5,388 bases of DNA from Betaproteobacteria bacterium. GTDB taxonomy: Bacteria; Pseudomonadota; Gammaproteobacteria; Burkholderiales; Usitatibacteraceae. Location: assembly GCA_003105245.1 (NCBI GenBank), contig PQAI01000232.1, positions 10,835-16,222 on the forward strand, written 5' to 3'. Each line of letters starts with the position of its first letter. Position 1 is the first letter of the stretch. The notes beneath the pieces are model-generated. The model was not told the origin of the DNA. It saw nothing but the letters and a program-made list of their open reading frames with translations, and ran no database searches. The translations under genes were made by a program, and so were the position numbers. This document shows positions 1 through 5,388 of the stretch, in pieces.

Positions 1-2792
1 CGCATGTAGGCCTTCACGACGTCGAGGCCGAAGTGCGCCACCATGCGCCGCAGCTCCTGCACGCCCTTCTCGTTGGCGGCGATCTGCGCGCGCAGGTCGG
101 CGATGTTCTGGTCGGGGTTGCGCGCGGGGTAGCGGGCGCTTGCGAGGAGCCGGCGCATCTCCTCCTCGAGCATGCGGCCGTCCTCGACGAGCTTCACGTT
201 GTCGAGCAGCACGCCCTCCTCCTCGACCGTCCTCGAGAACGGGGGCATGGAGCCGGGAGTGATGCCGCCGATGTCGGCATGGTGGCCGCGGGAGCCCACG
301 TAGAACAATATCTCCCCTCTCCCGCTCGCGGGAGAGGGGCCGGGGGTGAGGGCAGCCTCCGCGAACACCGGCGTGATCACCGTCACGTCCGGCAGGTGCG
401 TGCCGCCGTTGTAGGGGTCGTTGAGGACGTAGACGTCGCCGGGCTTCATCTTCCCGGCGTTCTTGCGGATGACCGTCTTGATCGACTCGCCCATGGAGCC
501 CAGGTGCACGGGCATGTGCGGGGCGTTGGCGATGAGGTTGCCCTCGGCGTCGAAGAGCGCGCAGGAGAAGTCCAGCCGCTCCTTGATGTTCACCGAGTAG
601 GCGGTCTGCGCGAGGCGCACGCCCATCTGCTCGGCGATCGACATGAAGAGGTTGTTGAAGACCTCCAGCATCACGGGGTCGGCGTGCGTGCCCGCGGCGT
701 AGCGCACGGTGCGCGCCGTGACTCGCCGCAGGACGAGGTGGTCCATCGCCGTGACTTCCGCCTCCCAGCCGGGCTCGACGACGGTGGTGGCGTTCCTCTC
801 CGCGATGATGGCCGGCCCCGGCAGGCGCTGCCCCGGCACGAGGTCGTCGCGCAGGAAGACGGGCGTGCGGTGGCGCTCGCCGCCGGTGGTCATGGGGACG
901 TGCTCGACGGGTGCTGCCGGCGCCCGCCCGGCCTTGCCGGCGTCGGGCCTCTCGGCGGGCGCGTCCGGGCGGCCCACGGCCTCCACCGAGACCGCCTCCG
1001 CGATGAGCGCGCGGCCGGGCATGAGGAAGCTGAAGCGCGAGCGGTACTGGCGCTCGAACTCGGCGCGCATGGCATCGGCCTCCCCGAGCGGCACGGCGAG
1101 CGAGGTGTCGGTCCCCTCGTACTTGAGGTGCACGCGCTTGTCGACGCGCTCGACCTCCACGCCCTGCGCCTCGAGCTCCCCGGCGCATTGCTCTCCCAGG
1201 CGCGCCGTCTTCTCCGCGAGCTCGGCCTGCGCCTGCTCGACGCGCCGCTCCACCGCCTCCTCGCGCAGCGCGCGCACCTGCGCGAGCCCCATGCCGTAGG
1301 CCGAGAGCACGCCGGCCAGCGGGTGGATGTAGACCTGCGTCATGCCGAGCTCGTCGGCCACGAGGCAGGCGTGCTGGCCGCCGGCGCCCCCGAAGCACTG
1401 CAGCGTGTACTCCGTCACGTCGTGGCCGCGCTGCACGCTGATGAACTTGATGGCGTTGGCCATGTTGGCCACGGCGATCCTCAGGAATCCCTCGGCCACC
1501 TGCTCGGGGGTCTGCGGCTTGCCCGTGGCCTTCGCGACCTCCGCGGCGAGCGCGGCGAACTTCCCGCGCACGACCTCCGCGTCCAGCGGCTCGTCGCCGC
1601 CCGGCCCGAAGACCTTCGGGAAGTGGGCGGGCTGGATCTTGCCGAGCATCACGTTGCAGTCGGTCACGGCGAGCGGGCCGCCGCGGCGATAGCAGGCGGG
1701 GCCGGGGTTCGCGCCGGCCGAATCCGGGCCCACGCGCTGGCGCTGGCCGTCGAAGTGCAGGATCGATCCGCCGCCCGCGGCGATGGTGTGGATCGACATC
1801 ATGGGCGCGCGCATGCGCACGCCCGCGACCTGCGTGTCGAACTCGCGCTCGAGCTCGCCGGCGTAGTGCGACACGTCGGTCGAGGTGCCGCCCATGTCGA
1901 AGCCGATCACCTTGTGGAACCCCGCGCCCTCCGCGGTCTTCACCATGCCCACGATCCCGCCCGCCGGCCCCGACAGGATCGAGTCCTTGCCCTGGAAGCG
2001 GTGCGCGTCCGTGAGGCCGCCGGAGGACTGCATGAACATCAACCTTGGACCTCTCCCCTCTCCCTTGGGAGAGGGGTCGGGGGTGAGGGTCAATTCCCCG
2101 GCCACCTGGTCGACGTAGCGCCGCAGGATCGGCGACAGGTAGGCGTCGACGACGGTCGTGTCGCCGCGCGAGACGATCTTCATGAGCGGGCTCACCGCGT
2201 GCGAGACCGACACCTGCGTGAAGCCCGCCTCGCGCGCGAGCCCGGCCACGCGCGCCTCGTGCGCGGGGTAGCGGTAGCCGTGCATGAAGACGATGGCGAT
2301 CGAGCGGTAGCCCTCCGCGAAGGCCTGCGCGAGGTCGCGGCGCGCCTGCGCCTCGTCCAGGGGCACGACGGTCTCGCCGCGCGCGCCGACGCGCTCGGTC
2401 ACCTCGACCACCTTGCGGTAGAGGAGCTCCGGCAGCCTGATGTGGCGATCAAAGAGGCGCGGGCGGTTCTGGTACGCGATGCGCAGCAGGTCGCGGAAGC
2501 CGCGCGTGATGAAGAGCACCGTGGGCTCGCCCTTGCGCTCCAGCAGCGCGTTGGTGGCGACCGTCGTGCCCATCTTCACCGCCCCGACGCGCTCGACGGG
2601 AATGGGCTCGTCCGGCCCCACCCCGAGGAAGTGCCGGATGGCGGCGATGGCCGCGTCGCGGTAGCGCTCGGGGTTCTCGGAGAGGAGCTTGTGCGTCTCG
2701 ATGGCGCCGTCGGGCCGCCTTGCGACCACGTCGGTGAACGTGCCGCCGCGGTCGATCCAGAACTGCCACTGGCCTGCGGACTTGTCGGTCAT
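1..2792 (-). CDS. 5-oxoprolinase / hydantoinase, HyuA-HyuB fusion (C-terminus off left edge)
   Basis: The 930 visible codons have no stop and fit the fused hydantoinase A/B family, whose 5-oxoprolinases cleave 5-oxoproline to glutamate using ATP in the cytoplasm. The N-terminus carries the first phosphate motif DRGGTFTDV (about residues 13-21). The second ATPase motif, [12 protein letters not shown], is at 297-308. The HyuA half ends near residue 690; the HyuB half starts near [12 protein letters not shown] (705) and has [13 protein letters not shown] (791-803) and [10 protein letters not shown] (834-843). Family members are about 1,200-1,290 residues, so roughly 270-350 are missing beyond the edge. 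Two palindromic repeats are translated in frame, at about residues 234-250 and 815-827. The ATG at 2792 gives a typical family N-terminus, but an in-frame GTG at 2819 overlaps the upstream regulator stop; neither has a clear Shine-Dalgarno. Family assignment is firm. Substrate is less so: N-methylhydantoinases and related carboxylases share these domains. Confidence 0.93.
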   Translation of the reverse strand, partial: MTDKSAGQWQFWIDRGGTFTDVVARRPDGAIETHKLLSENPERYRDAAIAAIRHFLGVGPDEPIPVERVGAVKMGTTVATNALLERKGEPTVLFITRGFRDLLRIAYQNRPRLFDRHIRLPELLYRKVVEVTERVGARGETVVPLDEAQARRDLAQAFAEGYRSIAIVFMHGYRYPAHEARVAGLAREAGFTQVSVSHAVSPLMKIVSRGDTTVVDAYLSPILRRYVDQVAGELTLTPDPSPKGEGRGPRLMFMQSSGGLTDAHRFQGKDSILSGPAGGIVGMVKTAEGAGFHKVIGFDMGGTSTDVSHYAGELEREFDTQVAGVRMRAPMMSIHTIAAGGGSILHFDGQRQRVGPDSAGANPGPACYRRGGPLAVTDCNVMLGKIQPAHFPKVFGPGGDEPLDAEVVRGKFAALAAEVAKATGKPQTPEQVAEGFLRIAVANMANAIKFISVQRGHDVTEYTLQCFGGAGGQHACLVADELGMTQVYIHPLAGVLSAYGMGLAQVRALREEAVERRVEQAQAELAEKTARLGEQCAGELEAQGVEVERVDKRVHLKYEGTDTSLAVPLGEADAMRAEFERQYRSRFSFLMPGRALIAEAVSVEAVGRPDAPAERPDAGKAGRAPAAPVEHVPMTTGGERHRTPVFLRDDLVPGQRLPGPAIIAERNATTVVEPGWEAEVTAMDHLVLRRVTARTVRYAAGTHADPVMLEVFNNLFMSIAEQMGVRLAQTAYSVNIKERLDFSCALFDAEGNLIANAPHMPVHLGSMGESIKTVIRKNAGKMKPGDVYVLNDPYNGGTHLPDVTVITPVFAEAALTPGPSPASGRGEILFYVGSRGHHADIGGITPGSMPPFSRTVEEEGVLLDNVKLVEDGRMLEEEMRRLLASARYPARNPDQNIADLRAQIAANEKGVQELRRMVAHFGLDVVKAYM
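312..353 (-). repeat. Palindromic repeat copy B, translated inside the HyuB domain
   Basis: Read on the minus strand, this 42-bp copy starts GCCCTCACCCCC and continues into a perfect inverted repeat with 12-bp arms (CCCCTCTCCCGC / GCGGGAGAGGGG, 314-339) and a 2-nt centre. It matches copies A and C apart from a longer stem tip. It is read in frame as [13 protein letters not shown], between the conserved HyuB motifs [12 protein letters not shown] and [10 protein letters not shown]. The flanking family sequence (VITPVF before, [11 protein letters not shown] after) is intact, so the element appears to sit in a surface turn between two strands. Confidence 0.9.
2053..2091 (-). repeat. Palindromic repeat copy A, translated inside the HyuA domain
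   Basis: Read on the minus strand, this 39-bp copy starts GACCCTCACCCCCG and continues into perfect 10-bp arms CCCCTCTCCC / GGGAGAGGGG (2055-2076) around a 2-nt centre. It differs from copy C at only two of 39 positions. It is translated as [14 protein letters not shown], between YVDQVAGE and the conserved segment [13 protein letters not shown] of HyuA. Its reading phase is the same as that of copy B. The frame is kept on both sides, so it lengthens the protein without breaking it. Confidence 0.92.
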
Positions 2793-2815
2793 GGGAGGGG
2801 GCTCACGGTCGATGC

Positions 2816-2819
2816 TCAC
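2816..2819 (-). other. GTGA stop/start overlap between regulator and oxoprolinase
   Basis: The regulator's TGA stop (2818-2816) overlaps a GTG (2819-2817) in frame with the oxoprolinase ATG at 2792. Starting here would add nine residues (MSIDREPPP) before MTDKSAG. Such 4-nt overlaps often mark translational coupling. No good Shine-Dalgarno precedes either start, which fits coupled initiation but does not decide between them. Confidence 0.5.
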
Positions 2820-3358
2820 AGGGACGACGCGGCGCGGGAAGCCTGGTCGTACATCCCGGACATGAAGCGCAGGAAGGAAGCCACGTCGGCGAGCTTCTCG
2901 TTGTCGGAGCCGTCCGGGTTGAGGCTCGCCACGAGGCAGGCCTCGCGCACCTCGCGGTAGCGCTCGATGAGCGCCTGCCCCCGGGCGGTGGTCGAGAAGA
3001 GAACCTCCTTGCCGTGCCTCTCGTTCTTCACGAGGCCCGCGGCCACGAGCTTCTTCAGCGAATAGCTCACCACGTGCGTGTCCTCGACGTTGAGGACGAA
3101 GCAGATGTCGGCGAGCTTCTTGTTCCTCGCCCGGTGGTTCACGTGGTGCAGCGCCAGCACGTCGATGGGGGTGAGGTCCTTCATGCCGGCCGCGGCCATG
3201 CAGCGCACGATCCAGCGGTGGAAGGCGTGGCCGCAGATGATCATGCCGTACTCGAACTCCGAGACTTCCGCGCCCCGCCCCACGGCCAGGTGCGCCGAGG
3301 AGACGATCCGGGGGGGCGAAAGGGGCGGCGCGCGCTTGGGCGTGCTTCGGGGCTTCAT
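2816..3358 (-). CDS. MarR-like winged-helix transcriptional regulator
   Basis: This 180-residue protein has a winged helix-turn-helix core of MarR type. LTPIDVLALHHVN (62-74) is the first helix of the domain, followed by NKKLADICFVLN (79-90) and the recognition helix EDTHVVSYSLKKLVAAG (92-108). A basic wing, KNERHGKEVLF (111-121), and a C-terminal helical stretch likely used for dimerisation complete it. It is longer than typical MarR proteins (about 140-150 residues) because of a basic, proline-rich N-terminal tail of about 30 residues. The start is supported by GGAGGAG just upstream. It is the first gene of the minus-strand unit and overlaps a possible oxoprolinase start. By position it probably controls itself, the oxoprolinase and the divergent TRAP genes, perhaps in response to the transported compound; that is inference. 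Family is fairly sure, ligand unknown. Confidence 0.88.
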   Translation of the reverse strand: MKPRSTPKRAPPLSPPRIVSSAHLAVGRGAEVSEFEYGMIICGHAFHRWIVRCMAAAGMKDLTPIDVLALHHVNHRARNKKLADICFVLNVEDTHVVSYSLKKLVAAGLVKNERHGKEVLFSTTARGQALIERYREVREACLVASLNPDGSDNEKLADVASFLRFMSGMYDQASRAASSL

Positions 3359-3360
3359 GG

Positions 3361-3368
3361 CTCCTCCG
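3361..3368 (-). promoter_or_regulatory. Ribosome binding site of the MarR-like gene
   Basis: On the minus strand CGGAGGAG lies two bases before the ATG at 3358, with the GGAGG core four bases away. It supports this start over the internal methionine at residue 39. Confidence 0.7.
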
Positions 3369-3393
3369 GGGGGCGCGGCGCCGGGGGGCCGCG

Positions 3394-3418
3394 ATTTGCC
3401 GACAAATTATCAGCAAAT
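3394..3418. promoter_or_regulatory. Putative operator: nested inverted and direct repeats
   Basis: An AT-rich island stands out in an otherwise very GC-rich region. It holds the palindrome ATTTGCCGACAAAT (3394-3407, 5-bp arms, 4-nt centre). A wider inverted repeat, ATTTGC / GCAAAT, spans 3394-3418 with a 13-nt spacer. CAAATT occurs twice as a direct repeat, at 3403 and 3414, 11 bp apart, about one helical turn. It covers the predicted -10 box of the MarR-like gene and abuts the -35 box of the TRAP operon. It is the best candidate binding site for the regulator, although no binding motif for this family member is known to me. Confidence 0.6.
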
Positions 3419-3433
3419 TGTTGACATGGGCAA
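3406..3433 (-). promoter_or_regulatory. Predicted sigma-70 promoter for regulator and oxoprolinase
   Basis: On the minus strand TTGCCC (3433-3428) and GATAAT (3411-3406) are separated by 16 bp; they match consensus at four and five of six positions. Transcription would start near 3399, giving a leader of about 40 nt with the GGAGGAG site. The -10 box lies inside the putative operator, consistent with autoregulation. Confidence 0.5.
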
Positions 3434-3449
3434 CTGCCCTTGCTAGCGT
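3421..3449 (+). promoter_or_regulatory. Predicted sigma-70 promoter for the TRAP operon
   Basis: A perfect -35 box TTGACA (3421-3426) is followed after exactly 17 bp by TAGCGT (3444-3449). The -10 is weak (three of six) but is preceded by TGC, forming an extended -10. Start would be near 3456, about 54 nt before the dctP ATG. The -35 box lies between the two boxes of the opposing promoter. Confidence 0.55.
3428..3439. promoter_or_regulatory. Short inverted repeat within the TRAP promoter spacer
   Basis: GGGCAACTGCCC is a perfect inverted repeat with 5-bp arms and a 2-nt centre. It lies between the -35 and -10 boxes of the predicted TRAP promoter and covers the -35 box of the opposing promoter. 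It could be a second operator for a repressor or activator, but at this size it may be chance. Confidence 0.35.
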
Positions 3450-3494
3450 CCCCCGGTTGACGCTGTAATGGCAGTCCCGTCCAAGCCCCCACCC

Positions 3495-3500
3495 GAGGAG
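3495..3500 (+). promoter_or_regulatory. Ribosome binding site deciding the dctP start
   Basis: GAGGAG lies nine bases before the ATG at 3510. The upstream in-frame ATG at 3468 has no such site and would put 14 non-signal residues before the signal peptide, so 3510 is preferred. Confidence 0.75.
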
Positions 3501-3509
3501 ACCCGTCAC

Positions 3510-4478
3510 ATGAAGCGCATGCAGGGATTCGTCGCGGCGGCCGCCGTCGCCTTCGCCGCGACCGCCGCCGCCCAGACCAAGTGGGACATGCCCACGCCGT
3601 ACGCCGCGACCAACTTCCACACCGAGAACATCGTCCAGTTCGCGGCCGACGTCGAGAAGGCCACCGCCGGCAAGCTCAAGATCACGGTGCACCCCGCCGC
3701 CTCGCTCTTCAAGGCGAACGAGATCAAGCGCGCCGTGCAGGGCGGGCAGGCGCAGATCGGCGAGATCCTGATCTCGGGCTACTCCAACGAGGACCCGATC
3801 TTCGGCGTCGACTCCGTGCCGTTCCTCGCCACCAGCTACGCCGAGTCCGCCAAGCTCTGGCAGGTCTCGAAGAAGGCGACCGAGGAGCGCTTCGCCAAGC
3901 AGGGCCTGGTGATCCTCTACACGGTGCCCTGGCCGCCGCAGGGCATCTACTCCACGAAGCCCCTGAACTCCGTGGCCGACATGAAGGGCCTGAAGCTGCG
4001 CGCCTACAACCCGATGATCTCGCGCATCGCCGAACTCGCCGGCGCCCAGCCGGTGACGATCCAGGCGGCGGAACTCGCCCAGGCGATGGCCACGGGCGCG
4101 GTCAACGCCAACATCACGTCGGGGGCGACCGGCTACGACACGAAGGCGTGGGAAGTGGTGAAGAACTACTACGACACGCAGGCGTGGCTCCCGAAGAACA
4201 TCATCTTCGCCAACAAGAAGGCCTTCGACGCCCTCGACAAGGCGACCCAGGAGGCCGTCGTGAAGGCCGCCGCGGCCGCGGAGGCGCGCGGCTGGAAGAT
4301 CTCGGAAGAGAAGACCGCGTGGTACCTCGGCGAGCTCAAGAAGAACGGCATGAACGTCGCGCCCCCCTCGGCGCAGCTGAAGGCCGACTTCCAGAAGATC
4401 GGCGCGACGCTCACCGAGGAGTGGCTCAAGACCGCCGGGCCGGACGGCAAGGCGATCGTCGAGGCGTTCAAGAAGTGA
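3510..4478 (+). CDS. dctP: TRAP transporter periplasmic solute-binding protein, DctP family
   Basis: This 322-residue protein has the usual length and order of a DctP-type binding protein, which captures a carboxylate in the periplasm and delivers it to the DctQM membrane part. Residues 1-21 form a signal peptide: basic MKRMQ, an alanine-rich core, and likely cleavage at AAA-QTKWD. KGLKLRAYNP contains Arg164, placed where this family keeps the arginine that pairs with the substrate carboxylate. AGAQPVTIQAAELAQAMATG (from about 176) and YYDTQAWLPKNIIFANKKAF are typical of the family. It starts the plus-strand operon, divergent from the regulator and oxoprolinase. The neighbourhood suggests pyroglutamate or a related cyclic amide as ligand; a pyroglutamate-binding DctP subfamily is known in Bordetella pertussis. 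The ligand remains inference. Its stop codon overlaps the first bases of repeat copy C. Confidence 0.93.
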   Translation: MKRMQGFVAAAAVAFAATAAAQTKWDMPTPYAATNFHTENIVQFAADVEKATAGKLKITVHPAASLFKANEIKRAVQGGQAQIGEILISGYSNEDPIFGVDSVPFLATSYAESAKLWQVSKKATEERFAKQGLVILYTVPWPPQGIYSTKPLNSVADMKGLKLRAYNPMISRIAELAGAQPVTIQAAELAQAMATGAVNANITSGATGYDTKAWEVVKNYYDTQAWLPKNIIFANKKAFDALDKATQEAVVKAAAAAEARGWKISEEKTAWYLGELKKNGMNVAPPSAQLKADFQKIGATLTEEWLKTAGPDGKAIVEAFKK

Positions 4479-4515
4479 CCCTCACCCCCCACCCCTCTCC
4501 CAGGGGAGAGGGGAG
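4477..4515 (+). repeat. Palindromic repeat copy C between dctP and dctQ
   Basis: This 39-bp copy starts GACCCTCACCCCCC and forms perfect 10-bp arms CCCCTCTCCC / GGGAGAGGGG (4492-4513) around a 2-nt centre. It differs from copy A at two positions. The T before it plus its first two bases form the TGA stop of dctP. Its 3' arm and end provide GAGGGGAG ahead of dctQ. It fills most of the 43-bp gap between the genes. There is no T-run after this hairpin, so it is not a classic intrinsic terminator; it may protect the dctP message or mask the dctQ start. Confidence 0.92.
4508..4515 (+). promoter_or_regulatory. Repeat-derived ribosome binding site of dctQ
   Basis: GAGGGGAG ends six bases before the GTG start at 4522 and is the only Shine-Dalgarno-like sequence available. 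Most of it is the 3' arm of repeat copy C, so it would be base-paired when the hairpin forms. Confidence 0.6.
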
Positions 4516-4521
4516 CACCCG

Positions 4522-5040
4522 GTGCGCAAGGCCCTAGACACGCTCTACGACGCCGCGGCCTGGGCCGCGGCGTTTTTCATGGTGGGCGTGCTCGCCATGG
4601 TGCTCGCGAGCGTGCTCGGGCGCCTGTTCGGCTTCAACCTGCGCGGCTCGGATGCCTACGCGGGCTACTCGATGGCGGCGGCGGCCTTCCTCGCGCTCGC
4701 CCACACCCTCAAGCGCGGCGAGCACATCCGCGTGAACCTGTTCCTCGAGCGCTTCGGCCCGAAGGTGACGCACGCGCTGGAGCTCTGGTCGCACGCGGCG
4801 GGCACCTTCTTCTGCGCGGTGCTCGCGATCTTCTGCGCGCGCCTGGTCTGGCAGTCCTGGACCTTCAACGACATCTCGCAGGGCAACGACGCCACGCCGC
4901 TGTGGATCCCGCAGATCGCGATGGCCGCCGGGGCGATCGTGCTCTTCGTGGCCATGGCCGACGACTTCGTGCTGCACCTTCGCCGCCGCCATCCGCACGC
5001 CACGAGGAAGGCGGAGACCGAGATGAAGCACATGGAGTAG
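4522..5040 (+). CDS. dctQ: TRAP transporter small membrane subunit, DctQ family
   Basis: This 172-residue protein matches the four-helix DctQ subunit, which pairs with DctM in the inner membrane. Hydrophobic segments lie at about 12-34, 46-63, 88-110 and 130-152. Between the second and third is TLKRGEHIRVNLFLERF (62-78), the conserved DctQ loop. A basic, charged tail (RRRHPHATRK) ends the protein. It starts with GTG at 4522; no other start fits both the family N-terminus and the GAGGGGAG site. It follows dctP after the repeat and precedes dctM by four bases. Codons 10-19 contain a perfect inverted repeat followed by five T, resembling a terminator. Substrate specificity is set mainly by the binding protein, not by this subunit. 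Confidence 0.92.
   Translation: MRKALDTLYDAAAWAAAFFMVGVLAMVLASVLGRLFGFNLRGSDAYAGYSMAAAAFLALAHTLKRGEHIRVNLFLERFGPKVTHALELWSHAAGTFFCAVLAIFCARLVWQSWTFNDISQGNDATPLWIPQIAMAAGAIVLFVAMADDFVLHLRRRHPHATRKAETEMKHME
4550..4577 (+). terminator. Terminator-like hairpin inside the start of dctQ
   Basis: Perfect 11-bp arms ACGCCGCGGCC (4550-4560) and GGCCGCGGCGT (4563-4573) flank a TG centre, and T-run 4573-4577 follows directly. This has the shape of an intrinsic terminator, but it lies in coding sequence (residues 10-19, DAAAWAAAFF). The alanine codons account for part of the symmetry. It may act as a partial attenuator when dctQ is not translated; function is unproven. Confidence 0.45.
5034..5037 (+). 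promoter_or_regulatory. Ribosome binding site of dctM inside the end of dctQ
   Basis: GGAG in the last codons of dctQ lies seven bases before the GTG at 5045. It supports that start and tight coupling of the two membrane subunits. Confidence 0.55.
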
Positions 5041-5044
5041 CGCG

Positions 5045-5388
5045 GTGGACATCCTCATCACCGCGGTCCTCATCGCCTTCCTCTTCGCGCTCCTCGCGAG
5101 CGGGCTGTGGATCGGCCTCGCCCTCCTGGGAGTCGCCTGGATCGGCATGGAGCTCTTCACCAGCCGCCCCGTGGGCGACGCCATGGCGGTCACCATCTGG
5201 GGCTCGAGCTCGTCCTGGACGCTCACGGCGCTGCCGCTCTTCCTGTGGATGGGCGAGATCCTCTTCCGCACGCGCCTTTCGGAGGACATGTTCCGAGGCC
5301 TCGCGCCCTGGCTGCAGCGCATCCCCGGGCGGCTGCTGCACACCAACATCATCGGCTGCACGATCTTCGCGGCCGTGTCCGGCTCGAG
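5045..5388 (+). CDS. dctM: TRAP transporter large membrane subunit, DctM family (C-terminus off right edge)
   Basis: The first 114 residues of the large TRAP permease subunit are visible; full members have about 430 residues and 11-13 membrane helices and carry the ion-coupled transport path. The sequence opens with a hydrophobic stretch, ILITAVLIAFLFALLASG (3-20), running on to about residue 38. ALPLFLWMGEILFRTRLSED (62-81) and FRGLAPWLQRIPGRLLH (83-99) follow, both typical of DctM. Another hydrophobic segment begins at NIIGCTIFAAVSGS, where the window ends. The GTG start at 5045 is four bases after the dctQ stop and gives the expected family N-terminus. Together with dctP and dctQ it completes a standard three-gene TRAP operon. 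No frameshift is visible in this part. Confidence 0.92.
   Translation, partial: MDILITAVLIAFLFALLASGLWIGLALLGVAWIGMELFTSRPVGDAMAVTIWGSSSSWTLTALPLFLWMGEILFRTRLSEDMFRGLAPWLQRIPGRLLHTNIIGCTIFAAVSGS

Noticed and set aside
709..1299. Plus-strand open frame opposite the middle of the oxoprolinase
   Set aside because: It is a low-complexity Arg/Ser/Ala product on the non-coding strand of a conserved enzyme, with no ribosome site of note.
312..2091. Two palindromes as the start of a CRISPR array or insertion sequence ends
   Set aside because: They are 1.7 kb apart, have no regular spacers, and the DNA between them is ordinary oxoprolinase coding sequence, not a transposase.
2449..2769. Minus-strand open frame of 106 codons in a different frame from the oxoprolinase
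   Set aside because: Its product is Arg/His/Ala-rich without recognisable motifs, and it overlaps the ATPase N-terminus that is clearly coding in another frame.
33..2960. Plus-strand open frame of 975 codons antisense to the oxoprolinase
   Set aside because: It is aligned codon for codon with the minus-strand gene, so it stops only where that gene uses TTA, CTA or TCA, which are rare in such GC-rich coding DNA. Its product is His/Arg/Ala-rich with no family motif, while the minus strand carries a clear enzyme.
3457..3469. TTGACG and TGTAAT as an alternative promoter for dctP
   Set aside because: The two boxes are only one base apart, so they cannot act together; pairing TGTAAT with a -35 box 18 bp upstream gives only a poor CTTGCT.
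3468..3509. Upstream ATG at 3468 as the start of dctP
   Set aside because: It would add 14 residues before the signal peptide and lacks a ribosome site, whereas GAGGAG sits nine bases ahead of the ATG at 3510.
4477..4515. Repeat copy C as an intrinsic terminator after dctP
   Set aside because: The stem is strong but is followed by GAGCACCC rather than a T-run, and dctQ and dctM must be transcribed past it.
3581..4537. Open frame of 318 codons overlapping dctP in another frame
   Set aside because: Its Arg/Gly/His-rich product has no motif, while the dctP frame has a signal peptide and family signature throughout. It only extends through repeat C by chance.
4534..5361. Minus-strand open frame opposite dctQ and dctM
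   Set aside because: It is an Arg/Glu/Ala-rich antisense frame with no family resemblance; the plus strand holds two recognisable membrane proteins.

Overview
The window is very GC-rich, with strong G/C bias at third codon positions. Its gene content (a fused HyuA-HyuB 5-oxoprolinase, a MarR-type regulator and a DctP/DctQ/DctM TRAP transporter) suggests a betaproteobacterium, most likely of the Burkholderiales. That placement is inferred from family resemblance, not from a search.

Layout. Positions 1-2792 (minus strand) hold a large 5-oxoprolinase/hydantoinase-type ATPase whose C-terminus runs off the left edge. Just upstream, 2816-3358 (minus) encodes a MarR-like winged-helix regulator, and its stop codon overlaps a possible GTG start of the oxoprolinase (GTGA). 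A short divergent control region (3359-3509) holds overlapping outward promoters and an AT-rich set of inverted and direct repeats that looks like an operator. On the plus strand follow a TRAP solute-binding protein (3510-4478), the small membrane subunit DctQ (4522-5040) and the start of the large membrane subunit DctM (5045 to the right edge). No stretch longer than 300 bases lacks a gene.

How it works together (inference). The TRAP system would import a small carboxylate, the ATP-dependent ring-opening enzyme would process it, and the MarR-like protein would regulate both arms from the shared region. 5-Oxoproline (pyroglutamate) is the best substrate guess, because the enzyme resembles 5-oxoprolinases and a pyroglutamate-binding DctP subfamily is known from Bordetella pertussis.

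The most unusual feature is a palindromic repeat of about 40 bp present three times, each in the orientation of the gene it touches. Two copies sit in frame inside the oxoprolinase and add about 13-16 Pro/Gly/Ser-rich residues each. The third lies between dctP and dctQ, where it supplies part of the dctP stop codon and what looks like the dctQ ribosome binding site inside a hairpin. A second, terminator-like hairpin with a T-run lies in the first codons of dctQ. Together the two hairpins could keep the binding protein more abundant than the membrane subunits.
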